Positions 43,929 to 53,682 of a stretch of DNA of 64,000 bases are shown piece by piece; position 1 is the stretch's first letter, and every line of letters begins with the position of its first letter. Under the pieces are notes generated by a model that made no database searches, had not been told where the DNA came from, and was given only the letters and a program-made list of their open reading frames with translations. This DNA is from an uncultured Opitutaceae bacterium (GTDB taxonomy: Bacteria; Verrucomicrobiota; Verrucomicrobiia; Opitutales; Opitutaceae). The stretch lies in NCBI GenBank assembly GCA_937958045.1, contig CALFXL010000005.1, positions 62,001 through 126,000 on the forward strand, read 5' to 3'. A program made the position numbers and the translations under genes.

Positions 43929-44645
43929 TTAAATCTGGAAGTCGTCTTTACCGCTCGCTTCGTGCAGGCCGCACTCGCGCTTCAATCCACCGAAGCGCGT
44001 ATCCTCCTCGCGCATGCCATCGAGTAACTTAGAAGTGCTGTGCCAATCGCCGACCGAAACGTAACCATGCTCCCACAAGGGATGGTAACTAAGGCCGTGA
44101 ACGGTGAGATACTGATGCACACGGCGGTTATCCCAATCGATGATCGGGTGAACCTTGGTGATCTTATTCTGCACCTGCACGACTTTCAGGCTTTCACGCG
44201 TGGAGCCTTGAGAACGGCGCAGACCGGCGAGCCAGGCGGTCGCACCGAGTTCGCGTACCGCGCGGTCCATCGGCTCGACCTTATTGATGAAATTGTAGCG
44301 CTTTAAGCCGTCGAGTCCTTGCTCCCATTGCTTGCCGTACAACGCCTCCTGCTCGGCAGCCGTCATCGCCGGAACGTATTTTTTCAGATTGAGGTTGAGC
44401 TTCTCGGTCAGCTCACGGGCGAAACGATACGTCTCGGGAAACAAATAGCCCGTATCGATGAAGATGACGGGGATTTTTGGCACCACGCGGGTGGCCAGAT
44501 GAAGCATGACGGCGGCCTGAATTCCGAAGCTGGTCGTCATCACCAGCCCGTCCCCAAACTTCTCCGCCGCCCACTTTATTCGATCCTCCGCACTCGCCTG
44601 CTCGAGATCCAAAGACTCCGGTGCCGCAACGACAGTTGTACTCAT
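43929..44645 (-). CDS. cysH: phosphoadenosine phosphosulfate reductase
   Basis: CysH reduces activated sulfate to sulfite with thioredoxin, in cysteine synthesis. The 238 residues (from the ATG at 44645) contain the PP-loop-related TTSFGIQAAVMLHLA, the IFIDTGYLFPETY segment and the C-terminal redox motif ECGLH at 224-228. It has no second Cys pairs of the [4Fe-4S] APS reductases (CCxxRK, SxGCxxCT), so PAPS is the expected substrate. Other cys genes are not adjacent. A 20-bp imperfect dyad 19 bp upstream is a likely operator, so the gene is probably under sulfur-responsive control. Confidence 0.94.
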   Translation of the reverse strand: MSTTVVAAPESLDLEQASAEDRIKWAAEKFGDGLVMTTSFGIQAAVMLHLATRVVPKIPVIFIDTGYLFPETYRFARELTEKLNLNLKKYVPAMTAAEQEALYGKQWEQGLDGLKRYNFINKVEPMDRAVRELGATAWLAGLRRSQGSTRESLKVVQVQNKITKVHPIIDWDNRRVHQYLTVHGLSYHPLWEHGYVSVGDWHSTSKLLDGMREEDTRFGGLKRECGLHEASGKDDFQI

Positions 44646-44663
44646 GTGATTGGCGAAAATCAT

Positions 44664-44683
44664 ACTTAGGACATGTCTTAAGT
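44664..44683. promoter_or_regulatory. 20-bp dyad operator candidate upstream of cysH
   Basis: ACTTAGGACATGTCTTAAGT is its own reverse complement at 18 of 20 positions, with a perfect central GACATGTC. It lies 19 bp from the cysH start. Such symmetry suits a dimeric repressor, for example of the Rrf2/CymR type that governs cysteine genes in other phyla; the regulator here is unknown. Confidence 0.6.
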
Positions 44684-44864
44684 AAAGATTAAAGCCGGTT
44701 TTGTCGCCCACACGAACGAAACTCATAAAAACAAGCTAGTTAACGACTAACAAAGCAACCTCGCTCTCGCTTTTAATCCGCACGCACAAATCTGTACCGC
44801 TCCCCCCTTTTGGCAAATGGGCGAAGCGGCTTCGGAAGAAAATCGATCCGAGCCGAGCGTTGGC

Positions 44865-47714
44865 TCAGAGCGCCTTCAACAAACGCTCGAGCTCGGCTCG
44901 TTTGGCCTGCTGATCGGCGAGCTGCTTACGCGCGCCTTCGAGAACCGCAGGCGGCGCCTTGCTCGTGAATGCCGTGTTGGCCAAGCGTGCTTCGGTGGAC
45001 GCGATGTGTTTCTCGATTTGCGCGAGCTCTTTTGTGAGACGCGCGCGCTCGGCGGCCGGATCGACTTTGATGCCGGTGTCGAGGTACAGCGTACCAAAAG
45101 GCGTCACCACAGCCGGCAACGCCGGTTCGCTAGTGGCACGATCCAACGACGACGCGCCGACGAGGCGCACGATTTTCGCGAGATTACTTTCCAACACCGC
45201 CCACTTGTCGGCGTCCGTGAGCGCGAGGAACTTCACGTCGCGTTTCTGCGCGACATTCTGATCGGCCTTCAACTGACGCGCGAGCGTGGTCAACTGCTTC
45301 AGTTTTTCCACGCGCTGGCCAGCCGCAGGATCGATGGTGACTCCGCGCGCGGCCAACTCGGCGACGAGTGTATCCGCGGTTTCAATACGGGTGTCTTGGA
45401 GGAAGGTTTTTTCCGAACCGTAACCGAGCAGGTGCCAGAGCTCTTCCGTGATGAACGGCGCGAACGGCGCGAACAACAGGAGGAACTGCCGGATAACCAA
45501 ATCCTGGATCGCGAGAACGTGGCCTTTGGCGGACGCGTCCTGGAGGCGGGCCTTGGCGACCTCGACGTACCAATCGCAAAAATCATTCCAGAAAAACGAA
45601 TACAGCCGCTGCGTGGCGCCCGCGAACTCGAACTCCGCAAAACCGCGTTCGAGCGTTTTCTTCGTGTCGAGTAACGCGCCGAGCAGCGCATGATCGTCGT
45701 CGTCGAGTTGCTTCGGATCGATGCGACCGAGGATCGCCGCAAGCGAGGAGTTGTCACTCATCTCGCCGCTCATCTGGCGGAAACGGCAGGCGTTCCAGAC
45801 CTTGTTGCAGAAGTTCTTTCCGCCTTCGATGCGGTCTTCGTCGAACTTCACGTCCTGACCGAGCGGCGCGATCTGCAGCAAACCGAAGCGCAGGCCGTCG
45901 GCGCCGTACTTCGCGATAAGGTCGAGCGGATCGGGCGAGTTGCCGAGTGTCTTCGACATCTTGCGACCCTGTTTATCGCGAACGATGCCGTTGAAATAAA
46001 CGTGTTTGAAGGGAATGCGTCGCTCGAGTTCGTCGCGCGAAAGCGGCGACTGCTTCGACTCGGAGCGCGCGCGCCCGACGACGTTTTCGTGGGGATCGCG
46101 AGTGGCTGCGTTTTCCAGTGCGCCGCCGGTGAATTCGAGCCCGGCCATGATCATGCGCGCGACCCAGAAGAAGATGATGTCGGCACCGGTCGCGAGCGTG
46201 GTCGTCGGGTAGAAACTCTTGAAGCCTGCCTTCTCCATCTCGGCGGCATTAGGCCAGCCTTGGGTGGCAAACGGCCAGAGCCAGGACGACGCCCACGTGT
46301 CGAGCACGTCGGATTCCTGTTCCCAGTTTTCGGGATCGGCCGGGCCTTCGAGCGAGACGTGGATTTTTGTCGGATCCGCGAGATCCGCGGGCGTGAGGTT
46401 TTCGCGATCGATACCCTTCTTGTACCAAACGGGAATGCGATGGCCCCACCAGAGCTGGCGGCTGATGCACCAATCTTGGATGTTATCGAGCCAGTTCAGA
46501 TAAACCTTCGTCCAGCGCTCGGGGTGCATCTGGATCAACCCATCGCGCACGACCTGTTTCGCTTCTTCGACGCGCGGATATTTAAGCCACCATTGCTGCG
46601 TGAGACGCGGCTCGATCGGCACGCCCGCGCGCTGAGAATAACCGACGTTATTTTCGTACGGCTTCTCTTCGATGAGGGCGCCGCGTTCTTTCAACACTTC
46701 CGCCGCTTTCTTGCGGCCGGCGAAACGATCGAGACCGGCGAGTTCGGGTCCGGCGAATTCGTTGAGGGTGCCGTCGGCGTTGATGCAATCGATGATGGGC
46801 AGGCCGTGGCGCTGACCGATCTCGAAGTCTACTTTGTCGTGGGCAGGCGTGACCTTGAGCGCGCCGGCCGCAAATGACGGATCAACGGCGGCGTCCGCGA
46901 TGATGGGGATCTGCACGCGCTCGCCGAGCGGACGCCAGACTTTCTTCCCGATCAAATGCTGATAGCGCGCATCGTCGGGATGCACCGCAACCGCGACGTC
47001 GGCCGCAATGGTTTCAGGACGCGTGGTCTCGAGGATGATGTGCGTGAGCGGGGTCGTGTTGCCCTCTTCGTCTTTCGTGGTGGACGGCTCCACGAGTTCG
47101 TAACGCAGGCGGTAAATAAAACCCTTCGTCGGGCGCATCTCCACTTCTTCATCGGAGAGCGCGGTGAGCGACGCCGGGCACCAGTTGACCATGCGTTTGC
47201 CGCGATAGATCAGTCCCTGCTCGAAGAGCTTCACGAAGGCCGTGAGCACCGCGCGGCTGTAGCCGGGATCCATCGTGAAATGCGTGCGATCCCAATCGCA
47301 GGAACAGCCGAGCTGCTTGAGCTGATTGAGGATGATGTCGCCCTTCTCGTCGCGCCAGGCCCAGACGCGTTTCAAAAATTCGTCGCGGCCGAGATCGTAG
47401 CGGGATTTGCCCTCGGATTTTTTGAGATGTTTCTCGACCATCGTCTGCGTGGCGATGCCGGCGTGGTCGGTGCCGGGAATCCAGCACGCGGCTTTGCCTT
47501 CGAGACGTGCGCGGCGGATGAGCGCGTCTTGCAGCGTGTTATTGAGCACGTGGCCCATGTGCAGGATGCCGGTGACATTGGGCGGCGGGATGACGATCGT
47601 GTAGGTCTCCTGGCCTGGGGCGGCTTTGCCGGCGAAAGCTTTGGCTTCCTGCCAGGCGGCATACCACTTCTTTTCAACGTCGCGGGCTTCGTAGCTCTTG
47701 GTGATTTCGGCCAT
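44865..47714 (-). CDS. valS: valyl-tRNA synthetase
   Basis: ValS charges tRNA-Val and edits mischarged threonine. From the ATG at 47714 it has 949 residues. The class I motifs are HMGH in PPPNVTGILHMGHVLNNTL and KMSKTLGN in DKQGRKMSKTLGNSPDP. The editing domain (CP1) lies around 190-400 and includes TTRPETIAADVAVAVHPDD. A C-terminal coiled coil (about 880-949, KPAAERARLTKELAQIEKHI-type) is present as in other ValS. The ATG at 47714 is preferred because the family begins with a short segment before EARDVEKKWYAAW. It is divergent from glnD. Confidence 0.97.
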   Translation of the reverse strand: MAEITKSYEARDVEKKWYAAWQEAKAFAGKAAPGQETYTIVIPPPNVTGILHMGHVLNNTLQDALIRRARLEGKAACWIPGTDHAGIATQTMVEKHLKKSEGKSRYDLGRDEFLKRVWAWRDEKGDIILNQLKQLGCSCDWDRTHFTMDPGYSRAVLTAFVKLFEQGLIYRGKRMVNWCPASLTALSDEEVEMRPTKGFIYRLRYELVEPSTTKDEEGNTTPLTHIILETTRPETIAADVAVAVHPDDARYQHLIGKKVWRPLGERVQIPIIADAAVDPSFAAGALKVTPAHDKVDFEIGQRHGLPIIDCINADGTLNEFAGPELAGLDRFAGRKKAAEVLKERGALIEEKPYENNVGYSQRAGVPIEPRLTQQWWLKYPRVEEAKQVVRDGLIQMHPERWTKVYLNWLDNIQDWCISRQLWWGHRIPVWYKKGIDRENLTPADLADPTKIHVSLEGPADPENWEQESDVLDTWASSWLWPFATQGWPNAAEMEKAGFKSFYPTTTLATGADIIFFWVARMIMAGLEFTGGALENAATRDPHENVVGRARSESKQSPLSRDELERRIPFKHVYFNGIVRDKQGRKMSKTLGNSPDPLDLIAKYGADGLRFGLLQIAPLGQDVKFDEDRIEGGKNFCNKVWNACRFRQMSGEMSDNSSLAAILGRIDPKQLDDDDHALLGALLDTKKTLERGFAEFEFAGATQRLYSFFWNDFCDWYVEVAKARLQDASAKGHVLAIQDLVIRQFLLLFAPFAPFITEELWHLLGYGSEKTFLQDTRIETADTLVAELAARGVTIDPAAGQRVEKLKQLTTLARQLKADQNVAQKRDVKFLALTDADKWAVLESNLAKIVRLVGASSLDRATSEPALPAVVTPFGTLYLDTGIKVDPAAERARLTKELAQIEKHIASTEARLANTAFTSKAPPAVLEGARKQLADQQAKRAELERLLKAL

Positions 47715-47878
47715 GGGCGGATGAATGATGAGAATTGCCAAAACAACGGAACGGCCCCCGGAGTGGCAAGGGTATCGTTGCGGCAAGTTTATCTCTCTTC
47801 CGACGCATCCCGCCTGCGCTTGGCCCATTTCCCGCTTTGCGCGGGCTCCCATTTTCACATCCTCGCCTTTTCAATTCA

Positions 47879-50683
47879 ATGAGCGGCCGCATCCAAAAGC
47901 ATGCCCTGGAACGACTGAATTTCGTCGGTGAAGTGTCCACGAAGGAACGCCTTGCCGCGTGCAAAACGTTTCTGCGGCTGGAGTCCGCGATGATCCGCAT
48001 GCGACACGACGCCGGCGAATCCGGCCTCATCGTCGCCCGCGCTCGCGCCTCGATGATCGATGTGATGCTGGCGCATCTGTTCGATTACGCGATGGCGTCG
48101 TGGACGCGCCTCCACGGCACCACGCCCGCCGCGGTCAGCCTCGTCGCGCTGGGCGGTTACGGACGCGGCGAGCTGAACCCCTTCAGCGACATCGACATCA
48201 TGTTTCTTTTTCCTTCGAAAACGAAACCGAATGCCGTCCAGCCGCTGCAGGAGCATCTGGTTAACGAGATCCTCTACATCCTTTGGGACTGCGGCATCAA
48301 AGTCGGCCATTCCACGCGCACCGTGGACGAGGTTTTTGCCGAAGCGCGCAAGGACATGCAGACCAAAACCTCGCTGCTCGAGTCGCGCCTCATCGCAGGT
48401 TCGGAGCTGCTCTACGACTCTTTCTCGACCGCGTACGATAGCTTTTCGCAACACGAAGATCCGCGCGGCTACATCGCCGCTCGCATTGAAGACCAAAACT
48501 CGCGACGCGCCAAGTACGGCAACACCGTCTTCCTCCAGGAGCCCGACATCAAAAACGGCGTCGGCGGTCTGCGCGATTACCAGAACGCATTCTGGATGGC
48601 GCGTGTGAAGCTCGGCATCAAAAGCATGGACGCGCTGGTCGAACAAAATCACCTCCGTCGAAACGAGCTCCGCGACTTCAAACGCTCCTACGAGTTCCTT
48701 CTGCGCGTCCGCAACGAACTGCATTTCCAGAGTCGCAAAGCGACCGATCTGCTCAATCTCGAAACCCAGCCGCGCGTCGCGCTCGGACTCGGTTACACCA
48801 ATCAAAATATCCTCGGTCGCGTCGAGCAGTTCATGCACGACTACTACCACGCGGCGCAGACGATCTACCGCATCTCGCGCATCGTCGAAAACCGTCTCGC
48901 GCTCTCGCTCGAACCGGTTTCGCGCGTTTCCTTCCGCGAAGTGCTGCGCGGTTATCGTCATCAAAAAGCCAAACGTTTCGACGGCTTCATCCAACGCGGC
49001 AACGAACTCACCGCGGAAAAGCCCGACGTGTTTGAACAAGATCCCGCGCGCCTCATCCGCGTGTTCCGTCACTGCCAACAGCTCGGCATCAAACCCGATT
49101 TCACGTTGCAGGCGCTGATCCGCGAATCGCTGCCGCTCATCACCAAACACGTCCAGAACTCGGATGACGCCAACATCAGCTTCCGCGCGATCCTCGGTGA
49201 AGCCGGTGCGGTCTTTCCCGCTCTCGAGTTGATGCACGAACTCGGTGTATTGGGTCGGTTCATACCGGAGTTCGACGAGCTCACCTGCCTGGTGCAGCAC
49301 GAATTTTACCACCGCTACACCGCGGACATCCACACGCTCCACGCGATTCGCGAACTCGATTACGTCTTCAACGAAAGCGGTCCGCTCACCGAAAAATACC
49401 GCGCCGAACTGCACGCGACGCCCTACCCCACCTTGCTCTATTTGATCCTGCTGCTCCACGACATCGGCAAGGCCGAGGGCATCCAAGGACACGCCGAAAG
49501 CGGCGTGCGCATCGCGCTTCCGATCCTTCATCGCCTCGGTGTCGAGCCCGCGAGCATCGAGATTGTGGCGTTCATCATCAAAAATCATCTCATCATGGCA
49601 CGATTTTGGCAGAGGCGTGATGTCGATGATCCCAAAACAGCTGCCGCATTTGCCGAGATGGTCGATGACGCCACCAAGCTCCGCTACCTCTATGTCCACA
49701 CGTTCTGCGACGCTCGCGGAACAGCGGGCGGACTTTGGAACGGCTACAAGGACACGCTCCACACGACGCTTTTCCGCGCCACGCTCGAGCGCCTCGTCCA
49801 CGGCGAAGAGGTCGAATCTCGCAATTCGGAGATCACGCACATGAAGCATCAGGAGCTGATCTCGAAAAAAATCCCCGACATCGGCGCGGACGAAATCACC
49901 GCCCACTTCAATTTGCTGCCCGAGCGCTACTTCATCCACACGGATTCTGCGGAGATCACGCTGCACATCCAGATGGTCAACCAACTGCTGCGCTCGATCA
50001 ACGCCGCCAACTCCGTCGGTTCGCTCAAGCCCGTCATCGATTGGAAAAACGACCTCAACCGAAGCCTCACGGTCGTCAACGTCGTCACCTGGGATCGCGC
50101 GGGCTTGTTCTACAAACTCGCCGGCGCGCTCAGCGTCGCCGGCCTCAGCATTCTCGGCGCGAAAGTCATCTCGCGCAGCGACCACATCGCGATCGATACG
50201 TTCTACGTCGTCGAACCTTCGCGTGGCGTCGTGCAAAGCCAGGCCGCCACCGAGATGTTCGCCAAGACCGTCGAAGACGCCTTGGTCGCAAACAAAGACC
50301 TTTATCCCGAGATCCTCGCGCAGTCCCAAAAGTGGAGCAACCGCTTCGCCTACTCCACCAACAACGGCACGGACGTGCTCCAGAGTTCGTTTCCTCCCAC
50401 CGTCGAGGTTTACCACGAACTCTCCATGCAGCGCACCATCGTGGAGATCCAGGCGCACGACCAAATCGGCCTCCTCTATCTCCTCGCCAAGACCATTTAC
50501 GACCACGGTTTCGACATCACTTTCGCGCGCATCGGCACCGAGCGGAACATCGCCATCGACACGTTCTACATCGAAAGCGCCAATCAGGAACTCACCGAAG
50601 ACACGGGACGCCTGCACGCACTTCGCGATGCGCTCGCTGCGATCATCGAGCCCGCTCCCACAGCGACCGCACCCAACAAATGA
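47879..50683 (+). CDS. glnD: bifunctional PII uridylyltransferase/uridylyl-removing enzyme
   Basis: GlnD senses glutamine and uridylylates or de-uridylylates PII proteins. The 934 residues from the ATG at 47879 show the four expected modules: a nucleotidyltransferase (GGYGRGELNPFSDIDIMFL at 92-110), the GlnD UTase-linker, an HD phosphohydrolase with LLHDIGKAEG near 526-535, and two C-terminal ACT domains near 733-800 and 855-930. The frame extends 48 codons upstream without homology. PII and amtB are not in this window. A GAF histidine kinase gene follows 92 bp later, which may link to nitrogen signalling, though this is not shown. Confidence 0.97.
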   Translation: MSGRIQKHALERLNFVGEVSTKERLAACKTFLRLESAMIRMRHDAGESGLIVARARASMIDVMLAHLFDYAMASWTRLHGTTPAAVSLVALGGYGRGELNPFSDIDIMFLFPSKTKPNAVQPLQEHLVNEILYILWDCGIKVGHSTRTVDEVFAEARKDMQTKTSLLESRLIAGSELLYDSFSTAYDSFSQHEDPRGYIAARIEDQNSRRAKYGNTVFLQEPDIKNGVGGLRDYQNAFWMARVKLGIKSMDALVEQNHLRRNELRDFKRSYEFLLRVRNELHFQSRKATDLLNLETQPRVALGLGYTNQNILGRVEQFMHDYYHAAQTIYRISRIVENRLALSLEPVSRVSFREVLRGYRHQKAKRFDGFIQRGNELTAEKPDVFEQDPARLIRVFRHCQQLGIKPDFTLQALIRESLPLITKHVQNSDDANISFRAILGEAGAVFPALELMHELGVLGRFIPEFDELTCLVQHEFYHRYTADIHTLHAIRELDYVFNESGPLTEKYRAELHATPYPTLLYLILLLHDIGKAEGIQGHAESGVRIALPILHRLGVEPASIEIVAFIIKNHLIMARFWQRRDVDDPKTAAAFAEMVDDATKLRYLYVHTFCDARGTAGGLWNGYKDTLHTTLFRATLERLVHGEEVESRNSEITHMKHQELISKKIPDIGADEITAHFNLLPERYFIHTDSAEITLHIQMVNQLLRSINAANSVGSLKPVIDWKNDLNRSLTVVNVVTWDRAGLFYKLAGALSVAGLSILGAKVISRSDHIAIDTFYVVEPSRGVVQSQAATEMFAKTVEDALVANKDLYPEILAQSQKWSNRFAYSTNNGTDVLQSSFPPTVEVYHELSMQRTIVEIQAHDQIGLLYLLAKTIYDHGFDITFARIGTERNIAIDTFYIESANQELTEDTGRLHALRDALAAIIEPAPTATAPNK

Positions 50684-50775
50684 TCCTGTCCGCCCGGCGC
50701 TCGCGCCGCTCCCCCATCGTTTTCGTTCGGCCGGGAAAAACTCGACCCGATTGAGCGGTCCTTCACGCTTGTCTC

Positions 50776-52530
50776 GTGCATAGCAGTCCGCCGGTTACCG
50801 AAACGCCCGACGATCCCACTCCACCCGCCGCGCCGGAGTCCTTCGATATGCGCACGTTGACTGCGCTCTATCGCATCAGCTCGCTGGTCGGGCGAACGGA
50901 AGATCCTCATTTCGCGCTACGCTCCATCCTCTCCGAAATCATCGACGCGCTGCACGCATCCAGCGGCTCGATTTCCTTGCTCAGCCCCGACAGCGGCAAA
51001 CTCGAGATCGAAGTTCACCAAGGTCTTCCCGAGGACACCAACGACGTCGCCCTTCGTCTCGGTCAAGGCATCACCGGCTGGGTCGCGTTCCACGGACGCC
51101 CTCAACTCGTGCCCGACGTCTCGCGCGACCCTCGCTACATCGCTATCCGCCCCCAAGTGCGCGCCGAGATGGCCGCTCCGATGGAGGAGAACGGGCAAGT
51201 TCTCGGCGTGATCAATGTCGATAGCGACACCCCAGGCGGCTTCCAAGAAAGCGATCTCGATCTGCTCATCCGCTGCACCGCCGAAGCCACCGCCGTCGTC
51301 ACGCGCCTGTGGCAGCTCCGTCAACTCCGCGGCAAAGCCCGTCAGCTCGAAACCCTCATCACCATCGGTCAGTCGCTGGTCTCCAAGCTCGAACAACAAG
51401 AGCTCTTCGACACCGTCGCACGCGACGCACGGCAAGTCATGCAGTGCCACGCCGCCGCGCTGTATTTGTACGACGACACACGCCGCTCCGTACGTCTCGC
51501 CGCCTACGATGGCGTCCAACCGTTCTCGCCTGAGTCCGACCAGCCCATCGAGACAAGCATCGCCGCAGCCGCCGTTCACACGCGTCGTCAGATCGATTTC
51601 CCAAACGTTCAAAGCCCCGAATTCATCGACCTCGGCGATTTGCCGCGCGACGCCGCCCTGCGCTCCGTTTTGGCCACGCCGATGATCTACGAGAACGAAG
51701 TACTCGGCGTTCTCGCTGTATTCACCAATCACATACACCGCTTCAACAACGACGAGAAACGCCTCCTCGCCGCGCTCGCCAGCCTCGGCGCCGTCGCCCT
51801 TCAGAATTCGCGCCTCTACTCACGCGTTTTCGCCAGCGAAGAATCGCTCCGCAAAAACGAGCAACTCACCACGCTCGGCCTGCTCGCCGCCGAGATCGCT
51901 CACGAGATCCGCAATCCGCTCACGGTGATCAAACTCCTCTACGGTCATCTCGGGCTCGACTTCCCCGAAGAAGATCCGCGCCGCACCGATGTGCGCGTGA
52001 TCGGCGAAAAGCTCGACCAGCTCGAAGCGATCGTCAGCCGCGTGCTCCATTTCGCCAAGGCGCCGTCGAGCGTCCACTCGCGTTGGCCCATCGCCGACAT
52101 GATCGAAGACACGATCGTGCTCATCCGCCTAAAGCTCGCGCAAAGCAAGATCACCCTGCGCTTCGAACCGCCGCCCCGTCCCGTCGTGGTCGATGTTCAT
52201 AAGGGCCAGATTCAGCAGGTGCTGCTCAATCTCCTGATCAACGCCACGCAGGCCATGCCCGATGGTGGTCAGATCACGATCGCCTGCCATCTCGACGAAG
52301 AGCACGAACGTCCGCGCCTGGTGCATATCGATATTTCGGATACAGGCCGCGGCATCGGAGACGAAATGCGCGAACGCATCTTCGATTCGTTCTTGTCCGG
52401 TCGTCCCGACGGAACCGGCCTCGGACTCGCCATCGCGAAACGCATTCTTCTCAGTCACCACGGCGACATCGTCCTGCGCGAAAGCTCGTCCGCCGGTACC
52501 ACAATGCGCATCACCCTGCCGATCGCTTAA
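50776..52530 (+). CDS. GAF-domain sensor histidine kinase
   Basis: The 584-residue protein starts at GTG 50776. Two GAF sensor domains (about 25-175 and 185-345) precede a dimerisation/phosphoacceptor region with H376 in EIAHEIRNPLT and an HATPase domain with N-box LLNLLINATQAMPDGG and the G-box DGTGLGLAIAKRIL. It lacks transmembrane segments, so it is cytosolic. NtrB and similar kinases share the HEIRNPL acceptor form. No response regulator gene is adjacent. It follows glnD, but GAF ligands are unknown, so its signal cannot be stated. Confidence 0.93.
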   Translation: MHSSPPVTETPDDPTPPAAPESFDMRTLTALYRISSLVGRTEDPHFALRSILSEIIDALHASSGSISLLSPDSGKLEIEVHQGLPEDTNDVALRLGQGITGWVAFHGRPQLVPDVSRDPRYIAIRPQVRAEMAAPMEENGQVLGVINVDSDTPGGFQESDLDLLIRCTAEATAVVTRLWQLRQLRGKARQLETLITIGQSLVSKLEQQELFDTVARDARQVMQCHAAALYLYDDTRRSVRLAAYDGVQPFSPESDQPIETSIAAAAVHTRRQIDFPNVQSPEFIDLGDLPRDAALRSVLATPMIYENEVLGVLAVFTNHIHRFNNDEKRLLAALASLGAVALQNSRLYSRVFASEESLRKNEQLTTLGLLAAEIAHEIRNPLTVIKLLYGHLGLDFPEEDPRRTDVRVIGEKLDQLEAIVSRVLHFAKAPSSVHSRWPIADMIEDTIVLIRLKLAQSKITLRFEPPPRPVVVDVHKGQIQQVLLNLLINATQAMPDGGQITIACHLDEEHERPRLVHIDISDTGRGIGDEMRERIFDSFLSGRPDGTGLGLAIAKRILLSHHGDIVLRESSSAGTTMRITLPIA

Positions 52531-52561
52531 TGGATGTAAGGGCGCGGGCGCTTCACATCCA
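52531..52561 (+). terminator. stem-loop directly after the histidine kinase gene
   Basis: TGGATGT (52531-52537) pairs perfectly with ACATCCA (52555-52561), and GCGC/GCGC extends inside. It begins at the base after the TAA stop. There is no T-tract, so it may be a transcript-end stabiliser or a Rho-linked terminator. Confidence 0.5.
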
Positions 52562-52655
52562 GCGACCTACCGGGCCCGAACGAGGGACCACCTTTACGTT
52601 TGAATCCGACGGAAAGATTTCATGGGTAGCTGCGCTCGATTCATCGCAGTCCCTC

Positions 52656-52835
52656 ATGCCGGCCACGCCTCGCCAACTCTGGTCTCTTCGCATCGCTTTC
52701 TTTGTGATGCTGCTCGGCTTTTTCCTCGTCTGGCGTGCGCCACGCCCGCCACAGTTCAAAGCCTTGGCTCTCTGCTCAACGGCTTTCGCCGCTGCCGTGA
52801 TTTTTGTCGCGCTGCGTCAAGCGCCCCGCGACTGA
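52656..52835 (+). CDS. small two-helix membrane protein, unknown function
   Basis: The 59-residue frame (MPATPRQLWSLRIAFFVMLL...) has two hydrophobic segments, about residues 12-28 and 38-54, separated by RAPRPPQ, with basic residues near both ends, so it should be a hairpin in the inner membrane. The frame is open for 42 codons before this ATG, but the preceding stretch is not hydrophobic and reads like intergenic sequence. I recognise no family. It sits between the histidine kinase and a convergent HNH gene. Confidence 0.5.
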   Translation: MPATPRQLWSLRIAFFVMLLGFFLVWRAPRPPQFKALALCSTAFAAAVIFVALRQAPRD

Positions 52836-52933
52836 TCACGCGAAACGCGCTTCAACCTTCGGCACTGGACGCCTTCGACATTCGAGATTCCACCTGTCTC
52901 AGCGACCTCTGGTCACTAGTCACCGGCCATTGC

Positions 52934-52951
52934 GATCGGCACACGCCGATC
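52934..52951 (-). terminator. hairpin after HNH gene
   Basis: GATCGGC (52934-52940) pairs with GCCGATC (52945-52951) with loop ACAC, 5 bp after the HNH stop codon on the minus strand. No T-tract follows, so termination is uncertain. Confidence 0.45.
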
Positions 52952-52956
52952 CGCGT

Positions 52957-53574
52957 TCACTCTTCCAACTCTACGTTCCAATACGCGACATCGAGGAAGT
53001 CTTTCCACATCTCGCGATGGCGCGTGTTGAGCACGAGGCTGATCACCGGCCGCCACTTCGGTTTCACCGGCTTGCGGATCAAGCGCATGTTGGCTTCGTG
53101 CGGCAGGCGATTTGCTTTGCGCGAATTACATTTGATGCAGGAGCAAACGATGTTCTCCCACGTCGTTTTGCCGCCGTAGTGACGCGGGATCACGTGATCG
53201 AGATTCAACTCCTCGCGCGGGAAAACTTTCGCGCAGTACTGACACTGATTTTTGTCGCGTTCGAAGACATTGCTGCGCGTGAGCTTCAGCTCTTTGCACG
53301 GCAGCTTGTCGAAAAACGAAAGCAGGATCACCCGCGGCAAACGAATGATGCGATTGGGCGTATGCACCGCCTCAAGTTCTTCGATCGGCGGATTGTTCTG
53401 CGAAAAATCGATCCAATCCATCATCGAGAACACGCGAAAATCTTCGTCGTGATGATGGACGACATGGGCATGTCCTCGCGCGAGCAGCGCGAAGGCACGT
53501 TTGGCGCCGATGACGTTCACCGCCTGCCACAGGCGATTCAACACCAACACCGGTTGCTCGAGTACGGCCTCCAT
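52957..53574 (-). CDS. HNH endonuclease-fold protein
   Basis: The 205-residue protein has a zinc-bearing HNH fold: CQYC (111-114), LNLDHVIPRHYGG with D126-H127 and H132, N141 in WENIVCSCIKCN, and the second Cys pair 146-149. It begins with the conserved EAVLEQPVLVLNRLWQAVNV. The whole matches a widespread single-gene family of HNH proteins of unknown cellular role, found next to housekeeping genes; a nuclease role is inferred from the fold. The ATG at 53574 is the natural start. It is downstream of smc on the same strand, with a 108-bp gap and two hairpins. Confidence 0.9.
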   Translation of the reverse strand: MEAVLEQPVLVLNRLWQAVNVIGAKRAFALLARGHAHVVHHHDEDFRVFSMMDWIDFSQNNPPIEELEAVHTPNRIIRLPRVILLSFFDKLPCKELKLTRSNVFERDKNQCQYCAKVFPREELNLDHVIPRHYGGKTTWENIVCSCIKCNSRKANRLPHEANMRLIRKPVKPKWRPVISLVLNTRHREMWKDFLDVAYWNVELEE

Positions 53575-53644
53575 GTTGGGCCGCGTTCGTAAAGCGGCCC
53601 TCGAAACCTGTCAAGGGGTCGACCGTTGTGCAAAAACTATTCCC

Positions 53645-53672
53645 CCTGTCCGCACAAGGCCGCGCGGACAGG
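53645..53672 (-). terminator. hairpin after smc
   Basis: CCTGTCCGC (53645-53653) pairs perfectly with GCGGACAGG (53664-53672), 10 bp after the smc stop codon on the minus strand. A TTTTT appears 8 bases beyond. A second stem GGGCCGC/GCGGCCC lies at 53578-53600, before the HNH start. Confidence 0.55.
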
Positions 53673-53682
53673 TAGGATGGCC

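Noticed and set aside
47876..50617. 913-codon open frame on the minus strand opposite glnD
   Set aside because: Antisense shadow of glnD with repetitive Val/Asp/Glu/Arg content; no motif seen.
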